DNA of 8,981 bases from Chloroflexota bacterium (GCA_005880755.1 VBGV01000171.1:1-8981), one strand, 5' to 3'. Numbered from the stretch's first letter, positions 1 through 6,554 are shown. Made by a program: numbers and translations. Notes: a model not told the origin generated them from the sequence alone.

Positions 1-454
1 CCTGGTGCATGACCGGGACCCAGATCGCGAGCTTGCTCCTGACGCGCGCGCCAGGCCCCTTGCCGATTTCCTGTCGGGCCGACTCGACCGGGAGGACGGT
101 CGTTTTCGGGTTGGCGAACTGACGGGCGAAGGTCGACTCGCGCACCGGCCTGCGCCGCACGTCCTGCAGCACGCCGGCGTCCATCGGCAGCGAGTGGTAC
201 CAGCCCTCGCGCTCGAGGACCTGGAGGTTGATCGCGTCGTAGCCGAATCTACCCTGGAGGCCGCGGTAGAGGACCTGGACGAGGTCGGCTTCGGTGACGC
301 AGCTGCCGAGCTCGTGGACCAGCGCGCTCGCGGACGGGCCCGGCGTCTTGCCGGCGGTCCGTGCCCGGACGACGGTTTTGGGCCTGGCCAGTGACCGCGG
401 AACGGCAGGTCGCACGCGGCAGCGGCAGCCGTGAAGCCGGGCTGGAGTCGCCAT
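1..454 (-). CDS. GAF-domain signalling protein, N-terminal part (runs off left edge)
   Basis: On the reverse strand a frame stays open from position 454 to the left edge, giving 151 residues with mostly G/C third positions. After a basic, low-information leader (about residues 1-40) the chain reads like the start of a GAF small-molecule or redox sensing domain from about residue 54: TEADLVQVLYRGLQGRFGYD, then a predicted strand around INLQVLEREGWYH and a later one at KLAIWVPVMHQ. GAF domains usually sit at the N-terminus of histidine kinases, diguanylate cyclases or phosphatases; the output domain lies beyond the window, so its class is unknown. It is divergent from a lone receiver protein, which would suit a kinase, but this is inference. 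The start is uncertain: ATG at 454 lies a few bases from a TATA-like box (leaderless), GTG at 460 is just upstream, and GTG at 415 would drop most of the basic leader. The plus-strand frame over the same bases looks like its shadow. Confidence 0.68.
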   Translation of the reverse strand, partial: MATPARLHGCRCRVRPAVPRSLARPKTVVRARTAGKTPGPSASALVHELGSCVTEADLVQVLYRGLQGRFGYDAINLQVLEREGWYHSLPMDAGVLQDVRRRPVRESTFARQFANPKTTVLPVESARQEIGKGPGARVRSKLAIWVPVMHQ

Positions 455-462
455 TGCCACGG

Positions 463-469
463 ATATACT
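463..469. promoter_or_regulatory. Shared -10-like element between divergent signalling genes
   Basis: In the 30-base gap between the divergent starts (454 minus, 485 plus) the plus strand reads TATACT at 464-469, five of six matches to the bacterial -10 consensus. The minus strand reads TATATC over 468-463, four of six matches. Transcription from either would begin about 7 bases away, giving a very short leader for the receiver gene (GTG at 485) and an almost leaderless mRNA for the GAF gene. No convincing -35 box is visible on either strand. The placement is inferred from sequence only. Confidence 0.4.
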
Positions 470-484
470 GCCCGAGAAACCCAG

Positions 485-919
485 GTGCCGTTCACCCCGC
501 CCAAGCCAATTCCGCCTACACCCGAAGATTTGCGGGGCTCCACCGTCCTCGTGGTCGACGACGAACGTGCCTGGCGGGTCATCCTCGAAACCGACCTGAA
601 GATGCTTGGCTACAAAGTGTCGATGGCGGAGGACGCCGACCAGGCCCTCGTTAGAGCCCAGGCGGACAAGCCGGAGGTGGCGATCATCGACCTCATGCTC
701 CCGGAGCCGATGGACGGCTGGGGCTTGCTGAACGAGCTCCGCGCGCGCGGGCAGAAGGTGCCGGTCATCTTCTACACCGCATACCCTGTCTTCCCCTCAG
801 GCACGGACGACCCGGACGTCGTCGGCTACATGAGCAAAGCAGTCGATCGGGCGGATCTCTACGCCCTGCTGCCGGTCGCCATCCGGCGCTCGCGTGAGCG
901 CCGAGACTCAGATTCCTAG
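485..919 (+). CDS. Stand-alone receiver (REC) response regulator
   Basis: This 144-residue protein is a single CheY-like receiver domain. It has the acidic pair D25-D26 in VLVVDDE, the phospho-acceptor D69 in VAIIDLMLP, the switch Thr T98 in IFYTAY and the invariant Lys K118 in GYMSK, so it should be phosphorylatable by a histidine kinase. It has no DNA-binding or enzymatic output domain and ends in a short charged tail, so it probably acts by protein contact or as a phosphate relay or sink. A proline-rich leader (residues 2-13) precedes the first strand and resembles the leader of the next response regulator. I chose GTG at 485 because it follows the TATACT box by 15 bases; an in-frame ATG at 431 lies upstream of that box and would add 18 unlikely residues. 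Receiver identity is very secure; the partner is unknown, though the divergent GAF protein is a candidate. Confidence 0.9.
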   Translation: MPFTPPKPIPPTPEDLRGSTVLVVDDERAWRVILETDLKMLGYKVSMAEDADQALVRAQADKPEVAIIDLMLPEPMDGWGLLNELRARGQKVPVIFYTAYPVFPSGTDDPDVVGYMSKAVDRADLYALLPVAIRRSRERRDSDS

Positions 920-923
920 ATGG

Positions 924-1037
924 TTACCAGTCGAGGCCGGCGACTTCGTCGACCCACTGTGCGCCGACTGCGAGCGCGAGTAGGCCCAGCACCAGCAGCG
1001 AGAAGACCACACCTTGGACCTTCAATCTCCACGTCAT
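924..1037 (-). CDS. Putative 37-residue single-pass membrane protein
   Basis: A short reverse-strand reading frame encodes 37 residues: a basic start (R4, K6), a hydrophobic stretch of about 20 residues from G9 to Q27 rich in Leu, Val and Ala, and an acidic C-terminus (D30, E31, D36). That is the layout of a single transmembrane helix with the N-terminus inside. About three quarters of its codons end in G or C, as in the neighbouring real genes, and a purine-rich AAAGGGG sits 10 bases upstream of the ATG. The plus-strand translation over the same bases is a run of Arg/Pro-rich sequence with no family resemblance, which supports this strand as the coding one. It converges on the receiver gene, with 4 bases between the stop codons. 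I do not recognise a family and propose no function beyond membrane location. A longer in-frame ATG at 1124 exists but adds sequence without this character. Confidence 0.55.
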   Translation of the reverse strand: MTWRLKVQGVVFSLLVLGLLALAVGAQWVDEVAGLDW

Positions 1038-1047
1038 CCCCAATCTA

Positions 1048-1054
1048 CCCCTTT
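1048..1054 (-). promoter_or_regulatory. Possible ribosome binding site of the small membrane protein
   Basis: Read on the minus strand this is AAAGGGG, close to the AAAGGAGG consensus, ending 10 bases before the ATG at 1037. The spacing is slightly long. A GATACT at 1078-1073 on the same strand could be its -10 box, giving a leader of about 30 bases. Both assignments are tentative. Confidence 0.35.
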
Positions 1055-1162
1055 GTTTTTCCAGAAAACCGAAGTATCCGCCGGGGATCGACCAACGGCG
1101 CCAGGCGCGAGGTCCGTCTGCCACCGCTGCCGCCCGGGCTCGAGGTCTACCGGCCGGCCGAC
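1055..1162 (+). promoter_or_regulatory. Probable leader of the second response regulator, start unresolved
   Basis: Bases around 1040-1080 are visibly richer in A and T than anything nearby, as expected between divergent genes. From about 1100 the response-regulator frame resumes sensible composition: the residues encoded at 1118-1162 (Pro-rich, then YRPADV) parallel the Pro-rich leader of the preceding receiver. No ATG, GTG or TTG occurs in frame between 1037 and 1163. A CTG at 1118 has GCGAGG 5 bases upstream and could be a rare start. Confidence 0.3.
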
Positions 1163-1861
1163 GTGCTCGGGTCGTCGATCCTCGTCGTGGAAGACGAGGC
1201 CGCGATGCTGCAGCAGCTTCGCATCGACCTGCAGGACCTCGGCTACCGGCCTTCGGTCGCCGCCACGGTCCTGGAGGCCCAAAACGTGCTCGAGCACGCG
1301 CGCGTGGCGGCGGTGCTGCTCGACCTGGTCCTGGACGAGCACGAGGACTCGGGGTTCGAGCTCTTGACCTGGATCCGCCAGCACCATCCGGGGCTGCCCG
1401 TGATCGTGCTCTCGGCGGCGCAGGTCAACTCAGCTGCGATTCGACGCGCCTACGAGCTGGGCGCGAGCTCCTACTTCGTAAAGGGCAACGTGCCCATGGC
1501 GCACATCTACTCCGACCTCGCGGCGAGGCTCGTCGAGCGAGGCACCGGGCGACCGGGGTCGTATCGATTCGGGAGACTCGAGTTCGATCCGACGCGGCGC
1601 ACCGTGAAGCTCGGCGAGCGCGACGTTCGCCTGACCCAGCAGCAGGCGGCGCTCGTGCTGTTCCTCGCCCAGGGTTCCAAGCCGGCGACGGCCCGCGAAC
1701 TCATCCAGGCCGGCCTGTTCCGGAACAATGCCGCGCACTCCACTGTCCATTCGGCGCTGCTGACGTTGCGCCGCCGTCTCGACGAGCTCGAGCCGGGGCT
1801 CGGCGCGACGTTCGTGCACGCCTCCGCGCGCGGCTACAGCCTGGTCTCGGTGCATGACTGA
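1163..1861 (+). CDS. Response regulator, receiver plus winged-helix DNA-binding domain
   Basis: From GTG at 1163 this is 232 residues. The N-terminal receiver (about 4-125) has the acidic pair E10-D11 in ILVVEDE, phospho-acceptor D54 in VLLDLVLDE, switch S84 in VIVLSAA and Lys K107 in SYFVKG. Residues about 133-230 form an OmpR/PhoB-like winged helix: a strand pair around YRFGRLEFDP and TVKLGERDVRLT, a recognition helix near STVHSALLTLRRRLDELE, and the closing wing FVHASARGYSL. It should bind DNA when phosphorylated; its targets cannot be read here, but the next four genes follow without a gap and may be co-transcribed. The start is uncertain: CTG at 1118 would keep a Pro-rich leader like that of the upstream receiver, while the ATG at 920 would add over 80 Arg/Pro-rich residues that are better explained as antisense of the small membrane protein. 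It lacks the usual DG after the phosphorylation loop (DSG instead). Confidence 0.88.
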   Translation: MLGSSILVVEDEAAMLQQLRIDLQDLGYRPSVAATVLEAQNVLEHARVAAVLLDLVLDEHEDSGFELLTWIRQHHPGLPVIVLSAAQVNSAAIRRAYELGASSYFVKGNVPMAHIYSDLAARLVERGTGRPGSYRFGRLEFDPTRRTVKLGERDVRLTQQQAALVLFLAQGSKPATARELIQAGLFRNNAAHSTVHSALLTLRRRLDELEPGLGATFVHASARGYSLVSVHD

Positions 1862-3044
1862 TTCATCGGGCGAGGCGACAACACCGCTGCCGAGCAAATC
1901 GGTGCTCGACGAGGTAATCGAGCAGCGCCGCTACTTCCACAAATATCCCGAGGTCAGCTTCAGCGAGAAGGAAACCTCCAGCTATCTGATCAACCGGCTG
2001 CACGAGATGGGCCTCGACATCAAGCCCTGTCCCACCGAGACGGGTGCAGTCGCGGTGCTCGAGACCGGACGGCCAGGCAAGACGGTGATGCTCCGTGCCG
2101 ACATCGACGCGCTTCCCATCCAGGAGCAGTCCGGAGTCGACTTTCATTCCAGCATCGACGGCCGGATGCACGCGTGCGGCCACGACGCGCACATGGCGAT
2201 CATGATCGGCGTCGCTCGCACGCTGATCGACGGCGTCGCAGACCTGAGCGGCCGCTACGTGTTCGTCTTCCAGCCGGCGGAAGAGATCGTCGAAGGCGCC
2301 AAGGCGATGATCGCGAAGGGTTTGCTCGACAAGCATCACCCTGACGCTGTCATCGGACTGCACATCGTGAGCTTCCTGCAGTCCGGCACCGTCATCTCGA
2401 AGCCCGGCCTGATGTGGTCGGGATCAGACGCGTTCGACGTCAGCTTTTCTGGACCGGGCGGACACGGCGGGATGATGGGCCGCCGCGGCAACGTGCTCGC
2501 GGCGCAGGCGTTTTTCATCGAGCGACTGCACACCGTGGTTGAAGGCCTCGAGCACGACGGCGTCCAGTGCCATACGACGGTCGGCAACATCAGCAGTGAC
2601 GGCGCGTGGAACATCGTGCCGCGCGGCGTCCTGGTCCAGGGCAGCGTGCGCACGTTCAACGATTCGCTCCGCGAGCAGGCGCTCGACCGATTGCGCGACC
2701 TGCTGCGTGAGACGCAGAGCGAGTTCGAGGTCTCTTCCAATCTGGATCTCGTCCACGGCACGGTGCCGCTGATGAACGAACCAAACGTGACACGCACGGT
2801 GCTCGAAGTCGGCCACGAGCTCATCGGCGACCGGGCGAGCCTGCTCGGCCGGCCGCTGACGGTGAGCGACGATTTCGCGGAGTTTCTGACGCGCATCCCC
2901 GGCTGCTACTTCATGCTGGGAGCCAAGCCCGAGGGTGAAGCGCCGGCGGCGCATCACTCGCCGGGATTCCGGATCGACGAGGCCGCGCTGCCCGTGGGCG
3001 TCAAGGTCCTGGCGGGAGCCGCCTCTCGACTCGCCTCGCAGTAG
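1854..3044 (+). CDS. M20D-type metal-dependent amidohydrolase
   Basis: This 396-residue protein matches the M20D peptidase/amidohydrolase family (hippurate, indole-acetyl-amino-acid and N-acetyl-diaminopimelate hydrolases), which cleave N-acyl amino-acid amide bonds with a two-metal centre. Landmarks in order: YFHKYPEVSFSE (27-38), MLRADIDALPIQEQSG (79-94), MHACGHDAHM with likely ligands C108 and H110, QPAEE with catalytic E143 and ligand E144, GLHI with H170, the dimerisation or lid domain starting near GPGGHGG (200-206), and HHSPGF with H368. Length is typical. No signal peptide is seen, so it is likely cytoplasmic. Its ATG overlaps the end of the response-regulator gene by 8 bases, which suggests translational coupling and a shared transcript. 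The exact substrate cannot be told; peptidoglycan-derived or other acyl amino acids would suit the envelope theme downstream, but that is inference. Confidence 0.92.
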   Translation: MTDSSGEATTPLPSKSVLDEVIEQRRYFHKYPEVSFSEKETSSYLINRLHEMGLDIKPCPTETGAVAVLETGRPGKTVMLRADIDALPIQEQSGVDFHSSIDGRMHACGHDAHMAIMIGVARTLIDGVADLSGRYVFVFQPAEEIVEGAKAMIAKGLLDKHHPDAVIGLHIVSFLQSGTVISKPGLMWSGSDAFDVSFSGPGGHGGMMGRRGNVLAAQAFFIERLHTVVEGLEHDGVQCHTTVGNISSDGAWNIVPRGVLVQGSVRTFNDSLREQALDRLRDLLRETQSEFEVSSNLDLVHGTVPLMNEPNVTRTVLEVGHELIGDRASLLGRPLTVSDDFAEFLTRIPGCYFMLGAKPEGEAPAAHHSPGFRIDEAALPVGVKVLAGAASRLASQ

Positions 3045-3050
3045 TAGTCA

Positions 3051-3584
3051 ATGCTCTGGCTCTTTGCGATCGTCATCGGGCTCGTGTTCGGCGTGATCAC
3101 CGGCGGCAAGATCGGCAACCTCGCGAAGCTCCGGTTCCGCTGGCCATGGCTGATCCTGGCCGCCGTGGTGGTTCGAGAAAGCGTCGTCCTGACGCCGCTG
3201 AATCGCGTCGACGGCGCGCGCTACCTGTACGTCCTCTCCCTCGCGGCGATCGTGGCCTGGACGATCTGGCAGTTCGACCGCTTGCGGGGAATCTGGCTGA
3301 TCACCGCCGGCGCCGCGCTGAACCTGCTTGTGATCGTCGTCAACGGAGCACGAATGCCGGTGGCGCCGGAGCTCGCGGGTTCGCTGCTGCGGCGTGGGAA
3401 CGTGGGCCAGTACACGGTCATGGGCAGCGGAACCCACCTCAACCTGCTGGGCGACTGGATCTCCCTGTACCCGTCGCCGGAGGCCTACAGCCCGGGCGAC
3501 GTGCTGATCGGCGTCGGTCTCGCTATCGTGGTGTTTCTCGCTGTCCGAAACCCCAGCGTGTATAAGGAGTTGACCCCGCCGTGA
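3051..3584 (+). CDS. DUF5317-family integral membrane protein
   Basis: This 177-residue protein is mostly hydrophobic with about five transmembrane helices, roughly residues 2-19, 32-50, 57-75, 81-99 and 149-165. The loop LNLLGDWISLYP (130-141) followed by YSPGD (146-150), just before the last helix, and NGARMPV (98-104) resemble the conserved features of the DUF5317 family, whose function is unknown. It starts 6 bases after the amidohydrolase stop and its own stop overlaps the next start as GTGA. The tight packing argues that it is made together with the FtsH-like protease, so it could be a partner or substrate in the membrane; this is a hypothesis. No clear Shine-Dalgarno precedes the ATG. 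A slightly longer reading is excluded by the upstream stop codons. Confidence 0.8.
   Translation: MLWLFAIVIGLVFGVITGGKIGNLAKLRFRWPWLILAAVVVRESVVLTPLNRVDGARYLYVLSLAAIVAWTIWQFDRLRGIWLITAGAALNLLVIVVNGARMPVAPELAGSLLRRGNVGQYTVMGSGTHLNLLGDWISLYPSPEAYSPGDVLIGVGLAIVVFLAVRNPSVYKELTPP
3564..3569 (+). promoter_or_regulatory. Ribosome binding site for the FtsH-like protease
   Basis: AAGGAG lies inside the end of the DUF5317 gene, 11 bases before the GTG at 3581. It is the clearest Shine-Dalgarno sequence in the operon and supports GTG at 3581 as the start even though the spacing is long. Confidence 0.55.
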
Positions 3585-5692
3585 TCATCTTCTGGATCTT
3601 CACGATTTTCGTCGGCGCCTCGTCCTTCGCTTTCGCGCTGATCGGACTCCAGCTTGGCATCGCGTGGTCCCTCGTTTACGCGGTCATCGCGATGCTTGTA
3701 GTCCGCGGAATTTTCACCCTCTTCAAGCGCTGGCTGATCCTCAGTGAACGCATGGCGCCTGAGGACGATCCTGACGAACGGACCCTCGAAACCAACCGGG
3801 CTCTGTTCTGGAGACGTATCCGCTCGTTGGCGATCATCCTTGGCATCTACTTCGCGATCTACTTCGTGTTCTTCGGCCTGGGCCCGCTGGAAGCGATGGA
3901 CGCCCTGCCCGGCGTCATTGCCGCCGCCATACCCCAGCTGGCGTACTTCCTGGTGATCATGGTCGCCAACTTCATGCTGTTCTTCGGAGCTTTCTTCATC
4001 TACGGGCGCATCGGACGCAACTATGTGGATCCGGGAGAGGCCAACTACGAGGTCAAGATCGAAGACGTGCGCGGCCAGAAATCGGCTGTCGAGGAGATGC
4101 GCCGGATCCTGACGTTGATGGAGCAGGGTCGGAACTACGTGCGCGCCGGCGGCAAGCGCGAGCGAGGCGTGCTCATGGTCGGCCCTCCAGGCACCGGCAA
4201 GACGATGTTGGCCAAAGGCATCGCTTCATCGATGCATGTGCCGATCATCATCACCTCGGGCTCCTCCTTTCAAGGCATGTTCCTCGGTATGGACGCGCTC
4301 AACGTCTTCATGACGGTACGAGCCGCCAAGAGCCGAGCCAAGCGCTGGGGCGGAAGCATCGTCTTCATCGACGAGTTCGATGCCTTGGGCAATCGTCGTA
4401 GCGGGATGGGCGGCGGAGGCGCCGGCGGCATGGGTGGCATGTTCGGCGGCGGCCAGCTGGGCCTCAACACGCTGTTGGTGATGATGGACGGCGTGGACAA
4501 CCCCGGCTACTTCAGGCAGATGGGGCGCCGCTTCGTCAACATCTCGCTCGACGGGCTGTTCGTGCCCAGACAGATTGGCGCGAACGGAACCAGGATCAAG
4601 CTGCGCGTCCCGATCCTGCGCGCTCCTCGCTACAACATCCTGTTCGTCGGCGCGACGAACCGGCCGCAGGTCCTGGACGAGGCGGTCGTGCGGCCGGGCC
4701 GGTTTGGTCGCCAGATCATCTTCCGGATGCCGACCAAAGACGACCGCAAGGACATCGCAGACCTGTACTTCGCGAAGAAGAGGCACGATCCCGAGCTGGA
4801 CACGCCCGCTCGGCGCGACGAATTCGCGCGGGTCGCCGACGGTTACTCGCCGGCCATGATCGAGCAGGCGCTCTCCCTTGCGCTGATGTATGCGTTCCAG
4901 GACAACCGCGAGGCTTTCACCTGGCGCGACATTCGGGAGGCGATGGGCAACATCGAGGCGGGCCTGGCGCACCCCGTCGTGTACACGGAGCGCGAGCGCC
5001 TGGCAGTCGCGCGGCATGAGCTGGGCCACGCTGTCGCGGCACGCTATTTCTTGCCGGACGCGGTTTCCGTGCGGCTGTCCATCAAGATGCGATCCGGTTC
5101 GCTCGGCCATCACCGTTCTGTCGCAAGGCAGGAAGAGTTCTCGCATTTCCGCTCCCACGCCGCGGGCCAGCTTCGCCACACGCTCGGCGCCATCGCGTCA
5201 GAGCGCGCGTTCTACGGCGAGAACTCCAACGGCGTGAGCATGGACCTCGTCCAGGCGACCGAGCTCGCCGCTCACATGATCTCTGTGTGGGGCATGGGGC
5301 CGGACCCGCTGCCCATGCAGCGGTCGCGCCTCGCGGTCAGCATCGGCGAGTACCTGATCTCGGTCGCGGCCTTCCTCGGCAATGACCTGCTTGGTGTGGA
5401 GACGGCGGCCGGCAAGGCCCTCGGCAACCCGCGCTCGCGACAGGCGGTGGCGCAGGTGCTGGGCGCCGCCTACATCGACGACTGGCGCGTGATGAACGTC
5501 AACAAAGAGGCGATCGACCTGGCGGCCGAGGCGCTGATGGCGCAGGGTGAGCTGGTCGGCGACGAGATCGGCGGGCTGCTCGACTCGGTCGGACTGCGCG
5601 AACCGACGACCAGCGATCCGTACCCCGAAGAAATCCCGCTCCCGCCGGTGCTCGAGCCTCTCAAAATCGAAGCGGCGGAGCAGACGGCCTGA
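3581..5692 (+). CDS. FtsH-like membrane AAA+ zinc metalloprotease, atypical
   Basis: This 703-residue protein is organised like FtsH, which uses ATP to pull membrane and soluble proteins into a zinc protease chamber. The N-terminus has about four predicted helices (3-23, 27-48, 82-101, 115-142) where FtsH normally has two around an external domain. The AAA+ module has Walker A GPPGTGKT (201-208), a pore-loop-like MFLG (233-236), Walker B VFIDE (261-265), sensor GATN (357-360) and the arginine-finger segment RPGRFGR with R371 and R374. The protease part has HELGH (479-483) and, as third zinc ligand, D555 in MDLVQAT, so activity should be intact. Odd points: a Gly/Met-rich run at 275-292 after Walker B, and an extra segment of about 45 residues (306-350) between LLVMMDG and the sensor, where FtsH has only a few. 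The C-terminus ends in a Pro/Glu-rich tail. Because of these differences I leave the symbol empty; it is a divergent paralogue rather than clearly the housekeeping FtsH. Confidence 0.9.
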   Translation: MIIFWIFTIFVGASSFAFALIGLQLGIAWSLVYAVIAMLVVRGIFTLFKRWLILSERMAPEDDPDERTLETNRALFWRRIRSLAIILGIYFAIYFVFFGLGPLEAMDALPGVIAAAIPQLAYFLVIMVANFMLFFGAFFIYGRIGRNYVDPGEANYEVKIEDVRGQKSAVEEMRRILTLMEQGRNYVRAGGKRERGVLMVGPPGTGKTMLAKGIASSMHVPIIITSGSSFQGMFLGMDALNVFMTVRAAKSRAKRWGGSIVFIDEFDALGNRRSGMGGGGAGGMGGMFGGGQLGLNTLLVMMDGVDNPGYFRQMGRRFVNISLDGLFVPRQIGANGTRIKLRVPILRAPRYNILFVGATNRPQVLDEAVVRPGRFGRQIIFRMPTKDDRKDIADLYFAKKRHDPELDTPARRDEFARVADGYSPAMIEQALSLALMYAFQDNREAFTWRDIREAMGNIEAGLAHPVVYTERERLAVARHELGHAVAARYFLPDAVSVRLSIKMRSGSLGHHRSVARQEEFSHFRSHAAGQLRHTLGAIASERAFYGENSNGVSMDLVQATELAAHMISVWGMGPDPLPMQRSRLAVSIGEYLISVAAFLGNDLLGVETAAGKALGNPRSRQAVAQVLGAAYIDDWRVMNVNKEAIDLAAEALMAQGELVGDEIGGLLDSVGLREPTTSDPYPEEIPLPPVLEPLKIEAAEQTA

Positions 5693-6441
5693 TCCGACTT
5701 CGCCTCACGGTTGTGGTTGCCGTGGTCCTGGCGATGCTGCCGCGGGTAGCTGCGGCTCAGGACCCTGGCGCGGGGCCCAACGCGCATCACGAAGCGGCGC
5801 GGATAATCGCCGCCGAGCTGGCGATGCAGGACGCATCAAGCCGTCTTGACGCGCTGCTGGCGCAGAAGGCGTCGGGTCTTGCCGACAGCGTCCGCCTCGA
5901 GCTGGCAATCGAATCAGCCCGTTTCAGCTTCCGCCAGGCGGCCCGCCAGGAACAGCTTCGGGTCTACGAGCTGGCCGGATATTCCAGCGTCGAGTCCGCG
6001 GTCATCCCACTCATCCCCGCACGTGTGCAGGGACCGATGGAGAATTCGATCGCCGCCCTGCACTCGATCTACATCCTCGCGGGCATCGACGAGTACTACC
6101 TGGTGAACCCCCACTTCACTCATCCGTATAACGACGCTGCGCCGTTGAGTGCGCTGCGCTCGTACTACGCCGAGGCTTCACGGCGTTATGGGGTCGACCC
6201 CAGCTACCTGGCGTCGATCAACTACATCGAGAGCAACTTCGGCCACGTCAAGGACACTTCCTCAGCCGGCGCGCAAGGTCCCATGCAGTTCTTGCCCAGC
6301 ACCTGGACCCAATATGGGCAGGGCGGAGACATCCACGACCCTCACGACTCGATCCTCGCCGCGGCGCGCTACCTGGTCCGGAACGGCGCGCCGTACAACA
6401 TGCGCATCGACCGGATGTACTACTGGAACACGTTCGGCTAG
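5689..6441 (+). CDS. Secreted SLT-domain lytic transglycosylase-like protein
   Basis: The C-terminal part is an SLT/lysozyme-like (GH23-type) domain, which cuts peptidoglycan glycan strands. Key features are YGVDPSYLASINYIESNFG, with the probable catalytic Glu (E181 counting from CTG at 5689), GAQGPMQFLPSTW, and DSILAAARYLV. Ahead of it, roughly residues 32-95 are Ala/Gln/Arg/Glu-rich and helical, resembling the coiled-coil arm of secreted cell-wall hydrolases. The start matters: GTG at 5713 gives a hydrophobic leader with no basic residue, while CTG at 5689 adds IRLRLT and makes a full signal peptide ending near RVAAAQ. That CTG overlaps the protease stop as CTGA, like GTGA at 3581 and ATGA at 7261. 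The chain stops soon after MRIDRMYYWNTFG, where relatives usually continue with a Tyr-Asn motif and a further helix, so the domain looks clipped. The role in the operon is probably wall remodelling outside the membrane. Confidence 0.82.
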   Translation: MIRLRLTVVVAVVLAMLPRVAAAQDPGAGPNAHHEAARIIAAELAMQDASSRLDALLAQKASGLADSVRLELAIESARFSFRQAARQEQLRVYELAGYSSVESAVIPLIPARVQGPMENSIAALHSIYILAGIDEYYLVNPHFTHPYNDAAPLSALRSYYAEASRRYGVDPSYLASINYIESNFGHVKDTSSAGAQGPMQFLPSTWTQYGQGGDIHDPHDSILAAARYLVRNGAPYNMRIDRMYYWNTFG

Positions 6442-6532
6442 GCCGACCGATTTCGCCTCGTTGTATCCAGCGGCGCTTATCACGCCTGCGGATACGGCTC
6501 CTCTGGCGTCAGCGGCGCGTAATCAGGGAGCT

Positions 6533-6542
6533 AGGGCGCCCT
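6533..6542. repeat. Perfect 10-base palindrome upstream of the MerR promoter
   Basis: AGGGCGCCCT is its own reverse complement. It lies 12 bases upstream of the TAGAGT box, near where a -35 element would be, so it could be a regulator binding site. GC-rich palindromes of this size also arise by chance in such DNA. Confidence 0.3.
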
Positions 6543-6554
6543 TGTCGCGATCGT

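Noticed and set aside
5..394. Plus-strand open frame at the left end
   Set aside because: Its translation is Asp/Arg/Ala-rich and featureless, whereas the opposite strand gives GAF-like sequence.
920..1162. N-terminal extension of the response regulator from ATG 920
   Set aside because: The extra residues are Arg/Pro-rich, unlike receiver leaders, and the minus strand there carries a better coding signal. It cannot be fully excluded.
4403..4456. Gly/Met-rich coding repeat as a DNA repeat element
   Set aside because: It stays in frame in the protease and is best explained as a flexible protein loop; FtsH proteins also have a Gly-rich loop at this position, though shorter.
4226..5179. Minus-strand open frame of 317 codons inside the protease gene
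   Set aside because: It is rich in His, Arg and Asp with no recognisable motif and lies opposite the conserved AAA+ and zinc-protease region.
6463..6495. GTATCC / GGATAC inverted repeat as a terminator
   Set aside because: The stem is only 6 bases with a loop of about 21 and no T run follows.
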